Part shown: in pieces, positions 53,281 through 61,101 of the stretch
How positions within the stretch are numbered: position 1 is the first letter of the stretch
How the letters are laid out: each line of letters starts with the position of its first letter
NCBI GenBank assembly: GCA_021300015.1
Contig: JAJTFB010000015.1
Coordinates: 1 to 64,000, forward strand
Direction: 5' to 3'
DNA from: Pirellula sp.
GTDB taxonomy: Bacteria > Planctomycetota > Planctomycetia > Pirellulales > Pirellulaceae
Length of the DNA: 64,000 bases
Position numbers and translations under genes: made by a program
Notes under the pieces: model-generated
Seen by the model: only the letters and a program-made list of their open reading frames with translations
What the model was told of the DNA's origin: nothing
Databases searched by the model: none

Positions 53281-55548
53281 CTAGTCCCTCGTGCGTGCGG
53301 TTCGTCCCAGAGGGCTCAAGAGCAGCGCGGGCAAGAGGACCAAGTCCCCTAGGATCGAACTGCTCATCATGGCGATCATCAATGTTGCGAATTGACGTGT
53401 CGGATTGAACTCCGCAAAGAGGAATGGCAACATCGAGCAGCAACTGATAAGCATCGTATGGACCATCGCCCTACCGCAATTCGAAAACGAATCGGCGATG
53501 GCTTGTTCTCGCGTGTCACCGACCTCCAGGCGGTGGCTGTACCAGTTGACAAAATGCAGGGTATCGTTGACAGCGATTCCCATGGCAACCGAGGCAGTGA
53601 GGATCCCCGCGATATCGATCGAGTAGCCGAACCATGCCATCATGCCAAAGACGAGGGTCTCAGGAAGTATGTTCGGAACCATGATCAACAATCCGGCTCG
53701 GACTCCTCTTGCGATAAGCATCATGACCGGGGTGATCAGCAGAAACGCTGTTGAGAAGCTTGATCCTAGATCGTCCAACAGTGCCAATTGAGTGTCGTGC
53801 ATCACCGGCGATAGTCCGGTGTAGATGGCATCGAAGGCCTGTTGTTCCCTCTGAATCGGTTCGACGACTTGACGTACGCGCTCGGTCAATTGACCGTAAT
53901 CGAGTTTCGATAGCGCCGAGACCTTAGCCGTGATGCGCCAAGCCGTCGAGTCGGCATCCTGGGCCACTAGATTGCGATCGATGAGTTGATCGAATTGCTT
54001 GCCTACCTCCGTTCGTAGAACCGCACGTTTCGAAACGTCCCGTATCCGTCCTCCGCTGGGCAGTTTCGGCAAAAACGTCGCGGCGCTGATGACCCCGCCG
54101 ATCTCCGGGTTCCCCTTAAGCTCCTGCGTCAGCCGATCGACCCAAACGAGTTGGTCATAAGGTTCCAACGCATTGGGCTTGGGGAACTTCACCAGCACCT
54201 CGACCGATGCGATCGGACCGAGATGCTCCTCGATCCAAGCCATCGACTGCCTAGTTTCGCTTTGCTCGGGAAACATATCGTCGAATTTGGTCGAGGATTT
54301 CAGATGCCAAAGCCCGTAGAAACTTACGGCTAGAAGCGCAAAGCCCAAGATGCAGATCACTCGGTGATGGGATTTGACCCAAGCGGCATAGTTCCTTGCC
54401 CACGCGGAAACCGGTGGGGAGGAATCCTGAGCGCCGAGCCTTTCGGGGGAGTCCATCTGGCTGTCGCCCGATTGGATCGCTCGGTAGCGACTCTTGCACA
54501 ACCAATCGGATAGTTTGGGAAAGGCTAGGAACAGGACAATTGTTGCGATGCACAGGCAGCAGGCTGAGTAGAGGCCGAAGGTTCTCACTGGGGCGAGCTG
54601 ACTCGTGGCCAGCGCGATCATGCCCAACGATGTCGTCAGGGTGGCCAACGCGCTGGGCTTGAGTCCGAGCAGGATCGCGCGCGCGCCGAGGTGATCGCGG
54701 TGGGAATAAGCCACATCGCCGTAGTAGTTCATGAAGTGGACGGCAGCCGATAAGGTCAGCATGAAGACCAACGTAGGCAATACGATCAAAACTGCGCTGA
54801 ATTGGCCTCCTGTCGATGCGACCAATGCGACTGCAATCAATTGACCCACACCGGCGATCACTAGCACGGTGATCGCCCCTCGCACACTTCTAAGGCACAG
54901 CCAGGCCAGCACCACCCCCATGATGCTCGAAGGGATCACCAGGCGTTTAAGACTCTTCTCGGCCGCTTCATCGACCGCATAGCCTTCGTAAATACTTCCG
55001 ACCATTTGCAACTGACTGCGCCCGAGGCCCTCGACACGATCGGCCGCTGCGCGGACAAGTTCGATCGAACTCTTTTGTGAAGCGATTCCTAGGGGGTTAA
55101 AGCGAATGAAGATCGCAGCCGTTCCGTCCTTGCCGATGATGGAGCCTTCGAGCCGAGCCCGAGCCGCAAGCGGGGGCAGGGAAAGAGGGGGCGAGACCAA
55201 TCCCTTGAAAATCTCTTCGGAGGTCTGAAGCGATTCGACGAGCGGTTCGGTCCGGGAGTCGAGGTCTTGGATACTTTGAGCAAGTGCACTGAGACGTGGA
55301 TCGGAAAGGGTCAGGTTTTCCCAGGATGCGATCAAGTACTGATCCGAGCCGAAATGGTCGATGAACCACTCGTATCGGGCGCGTTCCACCCGCCCCTCGG
55401 GGAGCCAAGCATGGGCCGAAGCAGACCCAATCTTGATGTGCGACGCAGCCCAGAGAATCACAGGCATTAGCAAGGCCAAGAGGACCAGGAACCAGAATGA
55501 GATTCGGTCTAATTGCTTTGCTCGGGAAGCTTGCTCGCTTGTCGACAC
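53281..55548 (-). CDS. MMPL/RND-superfamily exporter (second)
   Basis: 755 residues with the RND layout: TM1 (FWFLVLLALLMPVILWAA), periplasmic domain, TM2-6 (LVIPSSIMGVVLAWL through CCLCIATIVLFLAFP), TM7 (VICILGFALLAVSFYGLWHL), second periplasmic domain, and TM8-12 (AFLLITPVMMLIARG to ILGDLVLLPALLL). ASVAMGIAVNDTLHFVNWYS in the last part matches the MMPL pattern. Related to, but clearly different from, the exporter at 9134-11497. Cargo unknown. It ends next to repeat copy C and starts 31 bp from the lptB-like gene stop, so co-transcription is likely. Confidence 0.8.
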   Translation of the reverse strand: MSTSEQASRAKQLDRISFWFLVLLALLMPVILWAASHIKIGSASAHAWLPEGRVERARYEWFIDHFGSDQYLIASWENLTLSDPRLSALAQSIQDLDSRTEPLVESLQTSEEIFKGLVSPPLSLPPLAARARLEGSIIGKDGTAAIFIRFNPLGIASQKSSIELVRAAADRVEGLGRSQLQMVGSIYEGYAVDEAAEKSLKRLVIPSSIMGVVLAWLCLRSVRGAITVLVIAGVGQLIAVALVASTGGQFSAVLIVLPTLVFMLTLSAAVHFMNYYGDVAYSHRDHLGARAILLGLKPSALATLTTSLGMIALATSQLAPVRTFGLYSACCLCIATIVLFLAFPKLSDWLCKSRYRAIQSGDSQMDSPERLGAQDSSPPVSAWARNYAAWVKSHHRVICILGFALLAVSFYGLWHLKSSTKFDDMFPEQSETRQSMAWIEEHLGPIASVEVLVKFPKPNALEPYDQLVWVDRLTQELKGNPEIGGVISAATFLPKLPSGGRIRDVSKRAVLRTEVGKQFDQLIDRNLVAQDADSTAWRITAKVSALSKLDYGQLTERVRQVVEPIQREQQAFDAIYTGLSPVMHDTQLALLDDLGSSFSTAFLLITPVMMLIARGVRAGLLIMVPNILPETLVFGMMAWFGYSIDIAGILTASVAMGIAVNDTLHFVNWYSHRLEVGDTREQAIADSFSNCGRAMVHTMLISCCSMLPFLFAEFNPTRQFATLMIAMMSSSILGDLVLLPALLLSPLGRTARTRD

Positions 55549-55579
55549 GAATGATGGATTCCCGAAACGAGGGGTTGAA

Positions 55580-56419
55580 TCAAGGGGAGCGTCGACGAGG
55601 GATCAAGCGGTCGAAGAGCCCTTTTTTGGGGGCGGGGACCGTCGAGGCCGTTTCTCTGGGGTGATCGACCCGTTGGTGGGCCGTGCTGACGATCTCTAGA
55701 TCCGCCAACTCACCGAGATACTTTTTGCGGACCTGGGGGTCTTTGCGCACCGTGTCGGGATCTCCCTCGCAGAAGACTTTCCCTTCATCGATCACGTAGC
55801 AACGATTGACGCTTTTGAGGATCTCTTGGGCATCGTGGTCGGTGATCAACACCGAGATGCCAGCGGCGCGCAACTGATGGATGATGGGCCTCATCGATTG
55901 GACGGTCACCGGATCGACCCCGGCGTAGGGTTCGTCGAGCATGATGATTTTGGGATTGGAGACCAAGCATCTTGCGATTTCCAATCGACGGCGTTCCCCG
56001 CCCGAGAGCGTGCCGGCCTTGGAGGTTCGGATGTGTTTGATATTGAGCAGTTCGAGCAACTCGTCGGTCCGTTTGCTGCGGTCTCGCCATGAATGGCCAA
56101 GCATCTCCAAAATCGCCGAGATGTTCTGCTCGACGGACAGCTTTTTAAAGACGCTCGGCTCTTGGGCCAAATATCCCATTCCGCCGTCGCGGGCTCGCAG
56201 GAACATCGGCCAGCGGGTCACGTCGTCTGGCCCCAAGAAAACTTTGCCATTATCGGGTTGGACCAACCCGCAGGTCATCTTGAAGGAGGTCGATTTGCCA
56301 GCGCCGTTAGGACCTAGGAGCCCAACGATTTCACCTGCTGCAACGCGAAAGGAAACGCCTTGGACGACCTTGCGCCGCCCGAAGGTTTTCTCTAGATTTT
56401 CGACTCGTAGAACGTCCAT
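55580..56419 (-). CDS. lptB: ABC transporter ATPase, LptB-like
   Basis: 280 residues. Walker A GPNGAGKST, Q-loop region YLAQEPSVFKKLSVEQNI, signature LSGGERRRLEIA, Walker B IIMLDEPYAGVDP and the switch HDAQEIL are all present. The Q-loop surroundings and the H-loop spacing match LptB, the ATPase that powers LPS transport to the outer membrane. A C-terminal tail (HQRVDHPRETASTVPAP) is longer than usual. ATG 56419 is used; the open frame further upstream overlaps the signal peptidase gene and lacks homology. It lies 20 bp after lepB. Confidence 0.87.
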   Translation of the reverse strand: MDVLRVENLEKTFGRRKVVQGVSFRVAAGEIVGLLGPNGAGKSTSFKMTCGLVQPDNGKVFLGPDDVTRWPMFLRARDGGMGYLAQEPSVFKKLSVEQNISAILEMLGHSWRDRSKRTDELLELLNIKHIRTSKAGTLSGGERRRLEIARCLVSNPKIIMLDEPYAGVDPVTVQSMRPIIHQLRAAGISVLITDHDAQEILKSVNRCYVIDEGKVFCEGDPDTVRKDPQVRKKYLGELADLEIVSTAHQRVDHPRETASTVPAPKKGLFDRLIPRRRSP

Positions 56420-56439
56420 GCTCCAGCGAATTCCTTGGG

Positions 56440-58248
56440 TTAGCGAATCAGGCTCATGCGTTGGAAGTTGGGGATGAATGGGATTCCGCCATAGGTCCAA
56501 TAGTGGGGCCAGAAGACCATAACGGCTCGACCGATCATCAAACGGCCTGGTTGCCCGGCCTCTTGGCGGACGTTCCACATCCGAGCGTCGGAGGATGCTT
56601 GGGTGTTGTCCCCCATCGGGAAATAGTCCCCTGGACCGAGTTGGTAGATCAATCCCTCTGGCGACCAGTCGGATTGCGATGCACCCTTTGCCATACGGTA
56701 GGGTTCCTTGGTGTTCCTGACGTTGATCGGGTCGTCATAGCTGGATGAGGAGCTACCCCCGAAGGTCGTTGCGGTGTAGAAGATATCTCGGAAGACCTGG
56801 GCTTGAAGAATCTTACCACTGCCACCCTGGATGCCGATTCCCAGAGGAGCCGCATCGAGAGGATTCTCTGGGCGATGGACCGGAAGATGGCGATAGTTTT
56901 CCACGGCAGCCTGGATCGAGTATCCGCCGTCGATTCCCCAAGGGATCGATTTGCCATCGACCCACAATCGCAACGAATCGTCGACGTTGGCATAGCGGAT
57001 GCGATGCGTCGAACCGGATCGTACGGGGGTTTGCGCTTCGAGCGTCGGTGCAAAGCCTTGCGTCGCTTCGAACACCGAAATGGCCTTGCCATCATGCAAC
57101 GCTCTTACGGTCGCTTTGCCCGTGCTTAAATCGATCTGGCAGAGGAATTCGACTCCCCCCTCGACGAGCAGGAGTTCAAGAGCTTGGGTTCCTTTGGACG
57201 TAGAGATGTGCCACTGGCCTGCCAAGTCTCCTACCCAATGCGCTCCGTCGGTTTCAATCATGTCGGAGCGACCGTTTGCGGTTCGAAAGGTCTTCTGGTT
57301 GTAGGCCGTAAAGTCGGTGATGAATCGGAAGTCGCCGGAGTTTGGCGATGTCCCCGAGCGGCTCGATTCGTCGAGCCGATGGGTAAACCGCAGCATGGCC
57401 GTCGAGCCTTCAGGCACATCGGAAACCTGTGCGTCCCAGCGGTACTTCGAGGAGCGATTCGTTGGCGTCGCTTGTATCTGAGTTTGCCACTTAGGGATCG
57501 ATTCCTTCGAGGCGTCCTGCCATGAATCTTCGAGGCGCCCTTCGCCCACGGCCGGCGAAAGATGCTCGGTGTCGGCGATGGCCTGAAGAGTCGCACCGAC
57601 GACCGAAGGTGGTTTGCGAGCTATCCGGAATCCGTCAGCCGATTCGTAGGTGGATATCCCGTTGGGGTATTTAGGGTTCTTGATGTAGATATCGCCGTGC
57701 CAAATTTTGAGGGTCTCGCCTGGCAATCCTACGCAGCGTTTGATGTAGTTTAACTTGGCCTGCTCGATGAACTTAAAAACGATGACTTCCCATCGCTTCG
57801 GATCGCTCAGCGCATAGGTCAGTTTGCTCACAAGGATCCGATCGCCTGAGAAGGTGGCGTGATTCTTGTTCTTCTCGATGTCCATGGACTCGCGTTTGCG
57901 GCAAAGCGGGCAGATCGTCTCGACGACCATCACCTCTTTGCGAGCTCCCGTGCTGCTGTCGAACTCTTCGCTCGCTCCACTTTGGTACTGGTAGCCGCAA
58001 TGCTCGCACTGGATGTCTTTGTGGGCACCCATGAGCGTCGGAGCCATCGACCCGGTCGGGATGATGAACGCGTCGGCAACGAAGGACTTGAAGAGCAGAG
58101 CGAGGATAAAAGCGACAGCCAAGCTTTCGATGGTTTCGCGAAAGACCTGAACCGGCGGTTGGGACTCAGCCGCAGAATCGGCCCCTGGTTCAGCTTGGGG
58201 TTGGCTTGCAGAGGCCGAGGAATTGGATTTCGTTGAGGACAAGGCCAT
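56440..58248 (-). CDS. lepB: Signal peptidase I, enlarged, with zinc-ribbon and large insert
   Basis: 602 residues; usual SPase I enzymes have 200-320. A TM helix (about 39-58) leads to the catalytic Ser67 (IIPTGSMAPTL). Lys170 in NYIKRCVGLPGE is the general base. Between them CEHCG (81-85) and CPLCR (113-117) form a zinc-ribbon-like insert. After the Lys, a further insert of about 330 residues (about 190-540) includes a beta-rich part similar to laminin-G/concanavalin-like folds (ALELLLVEGGVEFLCQID, SLRLWVDGKSI). The conserved box GDNTQASSDARMW closes the enzyme. It removes signal peptides from exported proteins at the outer face of the inner membrane. Confidence 0.87.
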   Translation of the reverse strand: MALSSTKSNSSASASQPQAEPGADSAAESQPPVQVFRETIESLAVAFILALLFKSFVADAFIIPTGSMAPTLMGAHKDIQCEHCGYQYQSGASEEFDSSTGARKEVMVVETICPLCRKRESMDIEKNKNHATFSGDRILVSKLTYALSDPKRWEVIVFKFIEQAKLNYIKRCVGLPGETLKIWHGDIYIKNPKYPNGISTYESADGFRIARKPPSVVGATLQAIADTEHLSPAVGEGRLEDSWQDASKESIPKWQTQIQATPTNRSSKYRWDAQVSDVPEGSTAMLRFTHRLDESSRSGTSPNSGDFRFITDFTAYNQKTFRTANGRSDMIETDGAHWVGDLAGQWHISTSKGTQALELLLVEGGVEFLCQIDLSTGKATVRALHDGKAISVFEATQGFAPTLEAQTPVRSGSTHRIRYANVDDSLRLWVDGKSIPWGIDGGYSIQAAVENYRHLPVHRPENPLDAAPLGIGIQGGSGKILQAQVFRDIFYTATTFGGSSSSSYDDPINVRNTKEPYRMAKGASQSDWSPEGLIYQLGPGDYFPMGDNTQASSDARMWNVRQEAGQPGRLMIGRAVMVFWPHYWTYGGIPFIPNFQRMSLIR

Positions 58249-58372
58249 CGTCGAGGGAACGCTTCGGATAGATAGATTAAGGGTTATAACATCAGCGGTG
58301 GATTGGCTATTGTAGTTTTTAAGCCGGGAGCAGACTGCGCTGATTGCCGGAAATCGTTGGGGTTTGGGGCAT

Positions 58373-58410
58373 AAAAAAAGCCTCGGGACCTTTCGGGTTC
58401 CGAGGCTTTT
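58373..58410 (-). terminator. Rho-independent terminator
   Basis: Stem GCCTCGGAACC / GGTCCCGAGGC on the minus strand (one A-C mismatch, which becomes a G-U pair on the plus strand) with a short CGAA loop, then seven T. It ends the transcript of the small CxxC-rich protein at 58465. The plus-strand side has four T, so weak termination in the other direction is possible. Confidence 0.88.
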
Positions 58411-58417
58411 GTAGTTT

Positions 58418-58453
58418 GGATCAGTCGGATCAGTCGGATCAGTCGGATCAGTC
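58418..58453. repeat. Four tandem copies of a 9-bp unit
   Basis: GGATCAGTC repeated four times without change, located between the stop codon at 58465 and the terminator. As the unit is a multiple of three it is open in some frames, but no gene is indicated. Confidence 0.9.
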
Positions 58454-58464
58454 CGATCTGAATA

Positions 58465-58911
58465 CTACTTAGCAGCCTTGGCGAACTTGGCCTTGCCGTA
58501 AGCTTCTTCGCCGAAAAGGTTAGCAACCTTGTCGTCGTCGCTCATCTTTTCTGCTTTGCCTTTGCAATTGTTGCAGCAGAAAGAAACCTTGGCACCCTTG
58601 AACTCAACGGTCGCGTCCTTGTTAAGTTCTCCGCCGGAGAATGGGCAAGCCTTCTGGGTCACTTGGCCAGTTGCGATCAACTGGTGATTGGCCTTGGCTG
58701 CCATGGCCTTTTTGTCTGCATCGAACTTGCCTTTGCAGTTATCGCAGCAGAAGTAGACTTTGCACTCTTTCCATTCGCTGGACTTGGCTTCCTTGGCTGC
58801 AGCGCCCGATACCATGCACTTGACCTTGGCGAAATCGATTTTTTCAGCGTAAGCGGTAACGGCTGAGAAAGCGACCAAAGCGGCGAAAGCCGCGGCAAAA
58901 AGATTCTTCAT
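58465..58911 (-). CDS. Small secreted CxxC-rich protein, TRASH/YHS-like duplicated domain
   Basis: 148 residues with a signal peptide (cleaved after TAYA, about residue 22). The mature part is a tandem duplication: KCMVSG...ECKVYFCCDNCKGKF and ACPFSG...KGAKVSFCCNNCKGKA. Each half ends with FCCxNCKGK, similar to TRASH/YHS metal-binding segments, so the protein may bind a metal ion outside the cytoplasm. The codon choice is more uniform than in neighbours (many AAG, GCC/GCT, GTC), as in strongly expressed genes. It has its own terminator. The metal and role are unknown. Confidence 0.8.
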   Translation of the reverse strand: MKNLFAAAFAALVAFSAVTAYAEKIDFAKVKCMVSGAAAKEAKSSEWKECKVYFCCDNCKGKFDADKKAMAAKANHQLIATGQVTQKACPFSGGELNKDATVEFKGAKVSFCCNNCKGKAEKMSDDDKVANLFGEEAYGKAKFAKAAK

Positions 58912-59037
58912 TGTGAACTGACTCCATAAGGAATAAGCGGTGACGAAACAAAACGATTCTGGTCATATGGTAGGGTGCGCACAATCCCGATGTCAATCTC
59001 GCAACGGTAAAAACCGGGAAATAAGCATCGTTTTTGC

Positions 59038-60870
59038 TTATGCCATTCGAGCCATAAGAAGTTCGTGTTGGCATAGAAGTTCTTTGGGCATGGAGTGGTA
59101 GAGCTTCAAAAAGAACTGGTTTTGGCTCGTGATTTCGGCCAAGAAGTCCTCGCGGCGGAATTCCATGGCCGCATCGAATTGGTCGTGGGTAAAGCCCTCG
59201 AGTCCTTCGACGCAGAAGTCCTCCCAATCCGGGGTCCAACCGATGGGGGTTTCATGTCCTGGGATGCGTCCATGGCATCGTTTGACGATCCACTCGAGGA
59301 CGCGGATATTTTGTCGGAAGCCGGGCCAAAGGAAATTGCCTTGGGCGTCTTTTCGAAACCAATTGACGTGGAAGATTCTCGGGAGACGGCGGATATGTTT
59401 TCGCATATCGAGCCAGTGGGCAAAGTAGTCCCCCATGTTGTAGCCGCAGAACGGGAGCATCGCCATCGGATCGCGGCGGACGGTTCCGACCGTACCGCTT
59501 GCGGCCGCGGTCGTCTCGGAGCCTTGGGTGGCCCCGAGGAATACGCCGTGGGTCCAGTCGAAGGCTTGGAAGATCAGGGGCATGGTTGTCGGTCGACGTC
59601 CACCGAAGACGATCGCATCGATAGGCACCCCTTCGGGGTTTTGCCATTCGGGGTCGATATTGGGGCATTGGTCGGCCGGCGCGGTGAATCGGGAGTTGGC
59701 ATGGGCGGCGAGTCGACCCGACTGCGGGGTCCAGTCCTGCCCGGTCCAATCGATCAGATGGCTCGGTGGGGCCGAGAGGCCTTCCCACCACACGCCGTTT
59801 TGGTCCGTTAGAGCGACGTTGGTGAAGATCGTATTTTTCGACAAAGCGTGCATCGCATTTGGGTTGGATTGCCAGGAGGTACCCGGCGCGACGCCGAAGA
59901 ACCCGGTCTCGGGGTTGATCGCATGGAGTTTGCCTGACTTGCCAGGCCAGAGCCAAGCGATATCGTCTCCGACGAGGGTGGTTTTCCAGCCGGCCTTTTG
60001 GTAGTCCTCCGGAGGCGTGATCATCGCCAAGTTGGTTTTGCCGCAGGAGCTAGGGAAGGCCGCCGTGAGATAGGTTTTGACCCCATCGGGGCTTTCGAGT
60101 CCCATGATGAGCATATGTTCTGCCATCCAACCGTGATCTCGGGCGATGGTGCTGGCGATCCGCAATGCGACGCATTTTTTACCGAGCAGAGCATTGCCGC
60201 CGTACCCGCTCCCGAAGGACCAAACCTCGCGGGTCTCGGGGAAGTGGACGATGTACTTTTCATCGTTGCAGGGCCAAGCCGAATCGGATTGGCCTTTGGC
60301 AAGCGGAGCACCGACACTGTGCAAGCAGGGGATAAACGCTCCGTGAGCACCGAGCTTGCGGAATACTTTTTGCCCCATGTGGCACATGATCTTCATGCTG
60401 ACGACGACATAGGGCGAGTCGGTCAGTTCGACTCCTACAAGTGCCAACGGACTATCGATCGGTCCCATGCAAAACGGGACGACATACATCGTCCGTCCTT
60501 GCATGGAACCTTGGAATTTGTCCCTGAGAAGCGCTTTCATTTTTTCCGGATGTCGCCAATGGTTCGTCGGACCGGCGTCGGATTCTCGAAGCGAGCAGAT
60601 GAAGGTACGGTCTTCGACGCGGGCAGTATCGGAAGGATGGCTGCGGGCCAAGAACGAGTTTGGATGCAGCTTCGGGTCGAGCCGAATCAGAGTCTTGGAC
60701 TCGACAAGTTGGTCCGTCAGCGCGTCCCATTCCTGATCGCTGCCATCGCACAGGACGATGCGGTCGGGTTGGCACACAACGGCCATCTTGCGGATCCACT
60801 TCTCAAGCGCGACGTTGGGGCAATCGAAGGGCAGTTTTTCAAATTCGTTGGTGTTCATGTTGGCATTCAT
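59038..60870 (-). CDS. pckG: Phosphoenolpyruvate carboxykinase (GTP)
   Basis: 610 residues, the expected length for the GTP-dependent form. P-loop-like kinase motif [11 protein letters not shown], the metal site GDDIAWLW, the substrate region [13 protein letters not shown], and [22 protein letters not shown] are intact. It converts oxaloacetate to phosphoenolpyruvate, the entry to gluconeogenesis. ATG 60870 is chosen; the reading frame extends to 60963 without family similarity. No paired metabolic gene is adjacent. Confidence 0.93.
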   Translation of the reverse strand: MNANMNTNEFEKLPFDCPNVALEKWIRKMAVVCQPDRIVLCDGSDQEWDALTDQLVESKTLIRLDPKLHPNSFLARSHPSDTARVEDRTFICSLRESDAGPTNHWRHPEKMKALLRDKFQGSMQGRTMYVVPFCMGPIDSPLALVGVELTDSPYVVVSMKIMCHMGQKVFRKLGAHGAFIPCLHSVGAPLAKGQSDSAWPCNDEKYIVHFPETREVWSFGSGYGGNALLGKKCVALRIASTIARDHGWMAEHMLIMGLESPDGVKTYLTAAFPSSCGKTNLAMITPPEDYQKAGWKTTLVGDDIAWLWPGKSGKLHAINPETGFFGVAPGTSWQSNPNAMHALSKNTIFTNVALTDQNGVWWEGLSAPPSHLIDWTGQDWTPQSGRLAAHANSRFTAPADQCPNIDPEWQNPEGVPIDAIVFGGRRPTTMPLIFQAFDWTHGVFLGATQGSETTAAASGTVGTVRRDPMAMLPFCGYNMGDYFAHWLDMRKHIRRLPRIFHVNWFRKDAQGNFLWPGFRQNIRVLEWIVKRCHGRIPGHETPIGWTPDWEDFCVEGLEGFTHDQFDAAMEFRREDFLAEITSQNQFFLKLYHSMPKELLCQHELLMARMA

Positions 60871-61101
60871 TCTTTCAGATCGGCGGATCGGACCGTTCGG
60901 AGTCTCATGAGGAATTCTAACGGTAGCGAAAACTGGAACGCTTGAGAATGCGAGCCGCAGCAAAGCCCTGGCGGATTTCGAAAATCGGCGGATTTCCGAC
61001 TCGGTTCGATCGCTTAACGAAATGTTATCTGTGAGTCTTTAAGCAATAACTCCGAATCCGAGTTTCCGCCATCGCAGTAGACGTCCTATAATCGATCCGG
61101 C
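60871..61101. other. Divergent intergenic region
   Basis: About 230 bp between the starts of pckG (minus) and dabA (plus), which must hold the promoters of both. It contains TATAAT-like TCCTATAATCG at about 61084-61094, close upstream of the dabA start, with no confident -35 box. No gene seen. Confidence 0.45.

Noticed and set aside
53087-53284. Short open frame encoding SETVLVLDGCSN-like repeats
   Set aside because: It exists only because the GTACTC repeat lacks stops in that frame; the same happens at the other repeat copies.
58418-58453. Possible CRISPR or iteron array
   Set aside because: The 9-bp units are contiguous, only four copies, with no replication gene nearby.
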